A stretch of DNA of 31,986 nucleotides from CAYWVR01 sp964461715 (GTDB lineage: Bacteria; Planctomycetota; Phycisphaerae; FEN-1346), in NCBI GenBank assembly GCA_964461715.1, contig CAYWVR010000037.1, positions 1 to 31,986 on the forward strand. Direction: 5' to 3'. Below, piece by piece: positions 15,644-20,917 of the stretch. A program made the position numbers and the translations under genes. Position 1 is the stretch's first letter. Each line of letters begins with the position of its first letter. The notes beneath the pieces were generated by a model. The model searched no databases and had not been told where the DNA came from. It saw nothing but the letters and a program-made list of their open reading frames with translations.

Positions 15644-15958
15644 CTAGCCGTCGGGGGCGGCGGCCGGCGGGTCCGGGGCATCCGCATCCCACGGCCGCGC
15701 GCCCCAGCCCGTCCAGAACACCACGATCAGCGCCACCACGAGGGCCGCCAGGCCCAGGATCGCCACGGCAAAGGCGACCTTGTCCCGGTGGGCCGGCGGC
15801 GCGCGGCCCGGCGCCGCAACCTCCGGGGCCGCCTCCGCGAACGCCCCGCCCGGAACCGTGACCCGGGCCCCGCAGTCGGGACAGGTGGCCTGCCGGCCGG
15901 CGAACTCGTCCCTGAACGTGTAGGTGCGGCCGCAGACGCAGACGACGTCGATGGACAT
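15644..15958 (-). CDS. Small zinc-ribbon membrane protein, paralogue of the downstream gene
   Basis: 104 residues beginning MSIDVVCVCGRTYTF, with ribbon cysteines C7, C9, C26 and C29 at the same positions as in the next gene. One membrane helix lies around 69-92 (VAFAVAILGLAALVVALIVVFW), then a short acidic/proline tail. It looks like the ribbon-plus-anchor half of the larger protein, so the pair probably arose by tandem duplication. GGGAG precedes the ATG. Function unknown. Confidence 0.72.
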   Translation of the reverse strand: MSIDVVCVCGRTYTFRDEFAGRQATCPDCGARVTVPGGAFAEAAPEVAAPGRAPPAHRDKVAFAVAILGLAALVVALIVVFWTGWGARPWDADAPDPPAAAPDG

Positions 15959-16037
15959 GCCGGCTCCCTTCGACCTCGACGCCGGCACCCTAAGCCGAGA
16001 GGGCCGTCGCGGGCGCCGCGCATCCAGGACCCCTATC

Positions 16038-16066
16038 AGTCTATCGACGCCGGTTCAAGAGGTCAA
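16038..16066 (-). promoter_or_regulatory. Promoter of the zinc-ribbon pair
   Basis: On the minus strand TTGACC (16061-16066), 17 bases, TAGACT (16038-16043). The leader to the ATG at 15958 is about 70 bases. It is back-to-back with the + strand promoter at 16116-16143. Confidence 0.55.
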
Positions 16067-16115
16067 ACGAACTCCGGCCGGCCCGCGCCGGGGGTCGTCC
16101 TGCCGAGTTCGATCT

Positions 16116-16143
16116 TTGAGTTCGGGGCCGGGGCCGATATACT
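16116..16143 (+). promoter_or_regulatory. Promoter of the lipoprotein-JAMM pair
   Basis: TTGAGT (16116-16121), 16 bases, TATACT (16138-16143). The leader to the ATG at 16184 is about 34 bases and holds the GGGAGGAG ribosome site. Confidence 0.55.
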
Positions 16144-16183
16144 ACGTCCGGGCCTGCCGTGAGGGCGGTCAGGGAGGAGCGGC

Positions 16184-16756
16184 ATGCGGATGCGATGGAT
16201 CGTCGCGGCAGCGGTGACGTCGGTGCTGGCCGCCGGGTGCGGCCGGCCGCGCGCCACGATCCTCTCGGCCACCGGGGCCCCCGATGCCGAGATCACCTAC
16301 GATTCGGCCACGTTCCAGCTTGCGCGCGGCGAGCGGGTCCAGATCGTCTTCTTCCGCCGCGTCCCCGCCCCGCTCGGCGAGGCCGACCCCGACCACGAGA
16401 TTGTCGTCATCGAGCTGCCCGAGCGGTCCGTCTACGGGTGGGTCCGCGAGGACCACGTCCAGGCCTGGCGGTGGGTCCACGCCCGGGGGCCCGACGGGCG
16501 GATGGAGGACCGGCTCTGGCACCTGGCCTCGGGGGAGGCCGAGATGGACTTCGAGGACCTCGGCTTGGTGCTGGACTTCGAGTGTCACGCCACGCTCGTC
16601 CCCATCGGCGAGACGGGCGGCGGGGTGTGGGTCTTCGAGGCGAACCTCGAGGTCCGCGAGGATGCGGCCCGCACGCAGGGCCTGCTGAACCGTTACGGCG
16701 AGTGGTTGCGGAGCCTCGTGGCGGAGGCCCGGGCGCCGGACGAGGAGGCGCCGTGA
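16184..16756 (+). CDS. Lipoprotein of unknown function
   Basis: 190 residues with a lipoprotein signal ending LAAGC (Cys19). The mature part is rich in acidic and aromatic residues and appears mostly beta (VQIVFFRRVPAPLGE, EIVVIELPERSVYGWVREDHVQAWRWV), with a helical end. No known domain is recognised. GGGAGGAG precedes the ATG. Its TGA overlaps the GTG start of the JAMM gene (GTGA, 16753-16756), so the two are translationally coupled and probably act together. Confidence 0.75.
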   Translation: MRMRWIVAAAVTSVLAAGCGRPRATILSATGAPDAEITYDSATFQLARGERVQIVFFRRVPAPLGEADPDHEIVVIELPERSVYGWVREDHVQAWRWVHARGPDGRMEDRLWHLASGEAEMDFEDLGLVLDFECHATLVPIGETGGGVWVFEANLEVREDAARTQGLLNRYGEWLRSLVAEARAPDEEAP

Positions 16757-17316
16757 AGGACATCTACGTCTCGGAGGGGGCGTTCCTCGGCATGATCCTC
16801 GCCACGGCGGAGGTCTATCGCCGCGAGTGCTACGGGCTCCTGTTCGGCTACGCCCTGGACGAGAAGGTGATCGTCGAGGGGGCCATCGCCTACCAGACGG
16901 CCGAGCGGCGGTTCTCGCAGGTCAGCCTGTTCGAGCGGCAGAACCGCGTCATCCAGGGCATCCTGGCCCGGTTCCCGAAGTACGAGTACCTGGGCGAGTT
17001 CCACTCCCACCCCGATTACCGCGGGGCCGAGGGCATGGTGGGTCTGACGCGGGACGACCTGGTGGGCATGCGGGAGACGGAGGTCCAGCTCGTCATCGCC
17101 ATCAACCCCCGCCGCCGCACCGTCGCCTGGAGCACGAACGCCAACGGGACGCTCTCCGGGACGCTGGGGGAGTACCACTTCCGCATCGGCGGCTACCACC
17201 TCCGCGCCCTTGCCTCCAAGCCCAAGCCCCCCCGTGGCCGCCGCCGCACCCCCGCCCCCCGCCAATTCCGCGCTCGCGTCGCGTGTCCGTACGCGGTGGG
17301 CCTCTTGTCGGGGTAG
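16753..17316 (+). CDS. JAB/MPN (JAMM) metallopeptidase-like protein
   Basis: 187 residues from a GTG start, with GAGGAGG in the end of the upstream gene. The JAMM zinc site is present: Glu25 in RECYGLLFG, then H84 and H86 in GEFHSHPDYRG, and D102 in GLTRDDL. The HxH to Asp spacing is longer than the classical H-x-H-x10-D by five residues, with Thr99 where Ser is usual. Relatives cleave isopeptide bonds or process ubiquitin-like or sulfur-carrier proteins, but neither such a partner nor an E1-like gene is nearby. The C-terminal 35 residues are a basic Pro/Arg tail. A metalloprotease is likely; the substrate is unknown. Confidence 0.83.
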   Translation: MKDIYVSEGAFLGMILATAEVYRRECYGLLFGYALDEKVIVEGAIAYQTAERRFSQVSLFERQNRVIQGILARFPKYEYLGEFHSHPDYRGAEGMVGLTRDDLVGMRETEVQLVIAINPRRRTVAWSTNANGTLSGTLGEYHFRIGGYHLRALASKPKPPRGRRRTPAPRQFRARVACPYAVGLLSG

Positions 17317-17339
17317 GGGACGAGCCGCCGCCGGTCCTG

Positions 17340-18164
17340 TCAGGCGAGTCCTGTGATGACGGCGTAGGCTCCGCCGAAGCGCTTTCCGGGGACCCGTTCC
17401 TCGGTGAACATCTCGGTGTTCAGCGGCGCCAGGACGTAATCGCCCGTCTCTTCGTCTCGTGATACCACCTTCACGGCGTGCCGCGCGTTGCCTGCCGCGT
17501 CCTTGTAGAAGACCAGTGCGGGCCGAGGGTCGTCGTGCGGCTGAAACTCGCCGCCGACGAGGACGATCGACCCGTTGGGAAAATCGGGCTCCATGCTGGC
17601 CCCGTCGATGCGGACGGCGAAGTTCCGGGGCACGGCTCCGGGGAAGCGGATGTACTCGGTCGCCGCCTCACACGAAAAGCCCTGTGCCGGCGTAAGCGAG
17701 GAGACCCCAGCCGCGGCGCGGCCGGTGATGGCAACGAACTCGCCTTTGATATTCGGCCGGAGGTTCCGATATTCCTCTGCCTTCACGATTCTGCGTGCCC
17801 GCCGATCTTGCCGGTCGCCGGTCTTGGCCGAACCGCGGTCGGCGCCGGCCGGCGAGACCCCAAGGGCTTCGGCGAGGCGGGCGATGTCTCGGATGGAGAG
17901 CCGCGGCGCGGTCGCCGGCGCTTCGACCGCAGGGGACTCGGCCGACCAGGGGTGGCCCTCGCCATGAATGAGCCATTCGGCCCGAACCCCCGCAGCCTCG
18001 GCCAGCCGCCGCAGCACGGGCTCGGAAGGCCGGTGCACGCCCCTCAAGTAGTTCGAGAGCTGCGGTTCGGCGATGCGGGCCTCACGGGCCGCATCCTTCT
18101 GCCGGCCTTCGCCGATCTGGGAGACGGCCAGGCGAAGCCTTCGGATCAGCGCTAGGTCAGCCAC
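17340..18164 (-). CDS. LexA/CI-type repressor: XRE-like HTH plus S24 self-cleaving domain
   Basis: 274 residues from a GTG at 18164 with GGGAGG 6-7 bases upstream; an in-frame TTG at 18209 would add 15 residues but lacks a site. Residues 22-47 form a helix-turn-helix (QKDAAREARIAEPQLSNYLR). A linker follows. The C-terminal S24 domain has the whole autoproteolysis set: the Ala152-Gly153 bond in TGRAAAGVSS, catalytic Ser190 in DGASMEPDFPNGS, and Lys232 in HAVKVVSRD. Such repressors cleave themselves when RecA filaments form on damaged DNA. It faces a lower-GC segment with a strong divergent promoter, the typical layout of a phage-like or SOS switch. It is not the standard LexA, whose HTH differs. 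Confidence 0.9.
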   Translation of the reverse strand: MADLALIRRLRLAVSQIGEGRQKDAAREARIAEPQLSNYLRGVHRPSEPVLRRLAEAAGVRAEWLIHGEGHPWSAESPAVEAPATAPRLSIRDIARLAEALGVSPAGADRGSAKTGDRQDRRARRIVKAEEYRNLRPNIKGEFVAITGRAAAGVSSLTPAQGFSCEAATEYIRFPGAVPRNFAVRIDGASMEPDFPNGSIVLVGGEFQPHDDPRPALVFYKDAAGNARHAVKVVSRDEETGDYVLAPLNTEMFTEERVPGKRFGGAYAVITGLA

Positions 18165-18229
18165 GCTTGCCCTCCCGTCGCAATTCCCCAAGTTTGACTG
18201 GTTCTCCAAGCTTTCGCCCTTTTCGCCGC

Positions 18230-18257
18230 TTGACTTGAGCCTCGGGCGGGGTATACT
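18230..18257 (+). promoter_or_regulatory. Strong promoter divergent from the S24 repressor gene
   Basis: TTGACT (18230-18235), 16 bases, TATACT (18252-18257). It has the same spacing and -10 as the promoter at 16116. Transcription would start near 18264 and reach an AGGAG at 18283-18287. It is the natural target of the adjacent repressor. Confidence 0.65.
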
Positions 18258-18294
18258 TTAGTGTCACCCAAGTCTCATAACCAGGAGATGTCGC

Positions 18295-18570
18295 ATGCCC
18301 TCGCCCCAAGCGGCCCCGCCTGAGCAGCAATGCCTTCCGGCGGCCTTCTGCGGCCATTCGGGACCGATCCTTCTATCGGCCAAGCAAAGCAGTTCTCTTC
18401 ACTCGAGTTGCTTGCTCCTGGCAAGCGCTTCCGGGGCAACGGTTCCTTCAAGACTGAATTGGGCTCGTTGCTCTCATGACCCCCAACATATTGTGGCCGA
18501 GAGCCGCCCGAAGTCAAGAGAAAAAATTCTGTGGCAGCTAAGATTCCTTCCCTCGGATGCCCGGTCCTGA
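18295..18570 (+). CDS. Doubtful small ORF behind the divergent promoter
   Basis: 91 codons from an ATG with AGGAG 7 bases upstream and a strong promoter behind it, so translation initiation here is plausible. The predicted product is Ser/Ala/Pro-rich, with no recognised fold, and its codon choice differs from neighbours, so the ORF may be chance. An overlapping 49-codon ORF in another frame (18330-18479, ending LGSLLS) has a more protein-like composition but a poor ribosome site. In a phage-like switch this is where a Cro-type or excision gene would sit, but neither product looks like one. Confidence 0.25.
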   Translation: MPSPQAAPPEQQCLPAAFCGHSGPILLSAKQSSSLHSSCLLLASASGATVPSRLNWARCSHDPQHIVAESRPKSREKILWQLRFLPSDARS

Positions 18571-18588
18571 GGCACGGGATAGGAGGTG

Positions 18589-18642
18589 GTGAACGTTGAG
18601 CGAATTCGGCCTCGCGGGGGGACGCCGACGCGGGGCCTGTGA
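18589..18642 (+). CDS. Possible 17-residue leader peptide
   Basis: GTG start preceded by AGGAGGT (18581-18587), the best ribosome site in this segment, encoding VNVERIRPRGGTPTRGL. Its TGA (18640-18642) overlaps the GTG at 18639 of the next gene. This suggests a leader ORF that delivers ribosomes to the 175-residue gene. Short ORFs of this kind arise by chance, so support is only the ribosome site and the overlap. Confidence 0.3.
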   Translation: MNVERIRPRGGTPTRGL

Positions 18643-19166
18643 CGGACGGGAGCTTCGCCGTGACCTCGATCGGTCCCTGTCGTCCTCAACCGTCGTCTTG
18701 GGAAAACCGCATTCTCGAACACCTCTGGGCCGCGGTTCGCCGTGAACGCAGGGTCCGCCTCGACCCCGAGTCGTCTCCCGGACAGCGTGAGCGGGCCTAT
18801 CAGGCCGCCGTGCGGGCGCTGCTTGCCGCCGCCGTCGATCTCGTCGCCTACCCCCAGCTTCTCCATGCCGTGCACCGCCTGGCCCGCACGGCTTTCCTCG
18901 ATTACGAAGACTATCTTCTCGTCGGAACGTGGGACCCGGGGCGCTTTGCCGACCCGTTTCACGATTTCGTGCGCCTGTGCGAAGCGGTCGGCCTCCCGGA
19001 GGGCGAGGTGATCCGACATCCGTGGACGCTGCTGGATGGGAGGCGGGACGAGGGCGTGGGGGCGAGAGCGCGGAAAGGGGGGGACGATGTCCGCACCCAG
19101 GGGCCGGGCCGGCGAGGAAGAACGTTTCCTGGAGATCGCGCGGCAGGCGCTGGCCCTTCTGATTAG
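18639..19166 (+). CDS. Unrecognised protein next to the repressor
   Basis: 175 residues from a GTG that overlaps the stop of a 17-codon ORF; a second in-frame GTG at 18660 is possible. The segment from about residue 20 to 130 is protein-like, helical and aromatic (ILEHLWAAVRRERRVRLD; VAYPQLLHAVHRLARTAF; LDYEDYLLVGTWDPGRFADP; FHDFVRLCEAVGLPEGEVI). No family is recognised. The last 27 residues overlap the next gene by 80 bases in another frame and look like low-complexity read-through. The real functional end may be earlier or a frameshift may have lengthened it. It could be a target of the S24 repressor. Confidence 0.55.
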   Translation: MTDGSFAVTSIGPCRPQPSSWENRILEHLWAAVRRERRVRLDPESSPGQRERAYQAAVRALLAAAVDLVAYPQLLHAVHRLARTAFLDYEDYLLVGTWDPGRFADPFHDFVRLCEAVGLPEGEVIRHPWTLLDGRRDEGVGARARKGGDDVRTQGPGRRGRTFPGDRAAGAGPSD

Positions 19167-19269
19167 CGTCCATGGGGACGCGCGGCGTTTGGAGACAGGC
19201 GAGACGGCGGCCGAGATCGCGTCCTTGGCCCGGGAGATCGCCGCGTGGCTCGACGCCGGTGACAAATGA
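19087..19269 (+). CDS. Small helical protein of unknown function
   Basis: 60 residues from an ATG with a purine-rich GAAAGGGGGGG site just upstream. The sequence is almost wholly helical and amphipathic (ERFLEIARQALALLISVHGDA, then TAAEIASLAREIAAWLD). It starts 80 bases before the stop of the preceding gene, in a different frame. Not recognised. Size and position suggest a small regulator or partner of the upstream protein. Confidence 0.5.
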   Translation: MSAPRGRAGEEERFLEIARQALALLISVHGDARRLETGETAAEIASLAREIAAWLDAGDK

Positions 19270-19278
19270 ACCGGCCCA

Positions 19279-19307
19279 TTGCATTGTGCGGCAAAGGTCA
19301 GGATAAT
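19279..19307 (+). promoter_or_regulatory. Candidate promoter of the radical SAM gene
   Basis: TTGCAT (19279-19284), 17 bases, GATAAT (19302-19307), in the 145-base space after the 60-residue gene. The leader to the ATG at 19415 is about 100 bases, with no obvious hairpin. Confidence 0.45.
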
Positions 19308-19414
19308 GGTGGCGCTCGGCGGTTTGGGACGGCCGGGCTGGGGAGCTTGAATCCCGGTGCGTCCGATGCGGCGGCGTGAGCCGCAGGCGGAGGCCCGACC
19401 GCAAAGGTGCATGC

Positions 19415-20896
19415 ATGAGCCGGACGCGCAAGATTCGCATAATCGAGCCGCAGGGGCGGCAGGGGCGGCCGTTCAACGCCTGGATTCGCCGATGGCCCCT
19501 CCTGGGCCCCGTCACGCTGGCCACCCTCCTCGACCTGGCCGGTTTCGACGCGGGCGTCTATAACGAGAACATCTCCGGGCCCCTCGACGAGAACCCCGAG
19601 GCCCTGGCCGACGTCGCCTCCGCCGACGTCATCGGCATCAGCATCATGACCCCGACCGCCTGGCGGGGCTACACGCTGGCCAAGCGGCTCCGGGCCGAGG
19701 CGCCGGAGGCAACGATCGCCTTCGGCGGCACGCACGCCACGTTCCGGCCGCAGGAAGCCCTGGACCACGGCGACGTCGTCGTGCGGGGGGAAGGGGAATC
19801 GGTCATCGAGGCGCTGGCCCGGGGCGACCTCCGCCGCGGCATTGTCGATGCCGTGCCGATGGCCGATCTCGACGCCATCCCGGCCCTCAAGTACGAACTG
19901 ATGCGCGACTTCGACCGCCTCGTCGCCGGGAGCCGCCGCCGCGAGCTCTATCAGTTGCCCGTCGCCACAAGCCGCGGGTGCCCCTACGGGTGCACGTACT
20001 GCTCGGTGACCCGGATGTTCGGGCGACGGGTGCGGCGGCAGAGCGTCGAGAAGGTCTGCGCGGACCTCGAGGCCTACGTCGACCAGGGGTTCGGCCACTT
20101 CTTCTTCTACGACGACAACTTCACGGCCGACCGGGCGTGGACGCGGGAGCTGCTGGAGCGGGTCGGACCGCTGGACATCCGCTTCAACGCCCAAGCCCGG
20201 GTGGATTTCCCGTGGGCGGACGCGTCGCGGCGGACGCTGGATCAACCCCTCCTGCGGGCCATGCAGCGGGCCGGCGGCGACGTGCTCTACGTCGGCTACG
20301 AGACCATCGACGATGCCACGGCGGCCCACTGGCACAAGGGATACCAGGGCGAGCGGGACCTGAAGTCGCGGCTCCAGGAGGACACGCGGATTCTCCACGA
20401 CACGGGCTTCTGGGTCCACGGGATGTTCGTCCTGGGGCCGCAGCATGGGCAGGAGACGGCCGACGAGATCGTGCACTTCGCCCGGAAGATGCACCTGGAG
20501 ACGCTCCAGATCAGCATCCTGACGCCGTTTCCGGGGACGCCTCTTTTCGACGAGATGCACTCGGACCTGGTGTTCACGGATTTCCCGCGCGACTGGGACT
20601 TCTACGACGGGTCGCACTGCGTCTACCAGGGCGGGCAGATGAGCATCGCCGAGATGCAGATGGCCGTCCTCGACGCCCATCGGCGGTTCTACCGGTGGGG
20701 GGGCCTCCAGATGGAGCGGCTGCGGAAGGTCCTCCGTGGCGGACGGATGAACCTGATCGACCGGTTGGCCCTCCTTTGGGCGAACGCGCAGACGGCCCGC
20801 ACGACGCTCAAGCAGTGGCGGGCCGAGAGCGATTCGTTCATCGACATCGCCCGCGCCAAGCTCGCGGGTCTGCCGCTGCCGGAAGGGGCGGAATAG
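19415..20896 (+). CDS. B12-binding-domain radical SAM protein
   Basis: 493 residues. The ATG at 19415 has AAAGGTG 5 bases upstream; an in-frame GTG at 19376 would add 13 residues. Residues 30-140 resemble the cobalamin-binding Rossmann domain of BchE/HpnJ-like enzymes (DVIGISIMTPTAWRGYTLAK; FGGTHATFRPQEAL; VVRGEGE), without the classical DxHxxG. The radical SAM core follows, with its cluster cysteines C189-x3-C193-x2-C196 in SRGCPYGCTYC, then FFFYDDNFTADRAW, YVGYET, and LTPFPGTPLFDEM. The C-terminal 100 residues are a helical extension. Such enzymes methylate unactivated carbons or rearrange lipids, tetrapyrroles or natural products. The substrate cannot be read here. Neighbours do not define a pathway. 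Confidence 0.9.
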   Translation: MSRTRKIRIIEPQGRQGRPFNAWIRRWPLLGPVTLATLLDLAGFDAGVYNENISGPLDENPEALADVASADVIGISIMTPTAWRGYTLAKRLRAEAPEATIAFGGTHATFRPQEALDHGDVVVRGEGESVIEALARGDLRRGIVDAVPMADLDAIPALKYELMRDFDRLVAGSRRRELYQLPVATSRGCPYGCTYCSVTRMFGRRVRRQSVEKVCADLEAYVDQGFGHFFFYDDNFTADRAWTRELLERVGPLDIRFNAQARVDFPWADASRRTLDQPLLRAMQRAGGDVLYVGYETIDDATAAHWHKGYQGERDLKSRLQEDTRILHDTGFWVHGMFVLGPQHGQETADEIVHFARKMHLETLQISILTPFPGTPLFDEMHSDLVFTDFPRDWDFYDGSHCVYQGGQMSIAEMQMAVLDAHRRFYRWGGLQMERLRKVLRGGRMNLIDRLALLWANAQTARTTLKQWRAESDSFIDIARAKLAGLPLPEGAE

Positions 20897-20917
20897 CCAA
20901 ACGGTCGCGCGCCGCGG

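Larger units (their letters stand above)
18165..18638. other. Lower-GC divergent control region and unassigned segment
   Basis: This 474-base stretch is visibly poorer in GC than its surroundings. It holds the + strand promoter at 18230-18257 and four copies of a CCAAGT-like hexamer: 18188-18193, 18206-18211, 18233-18237 (as ACTTG) and 18268-18273. These flank or overlap the promoter and are candidate repressor half-sites. Two weak small ORFs (18295-18570; 18330-18479) and a 17-codon leader-like ORF (18589-18642) follow. No RNA gene is recognised. Confidence 0.5.

Noticed and set aside
18474..19412. Overlapping minus-strand open frames (312 and 328 codons) opposite the repressor-linked genes
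   Set aside because: Low-complexity Arg/Pro-rich products without ribosome site; the + strand products are more protein-like.
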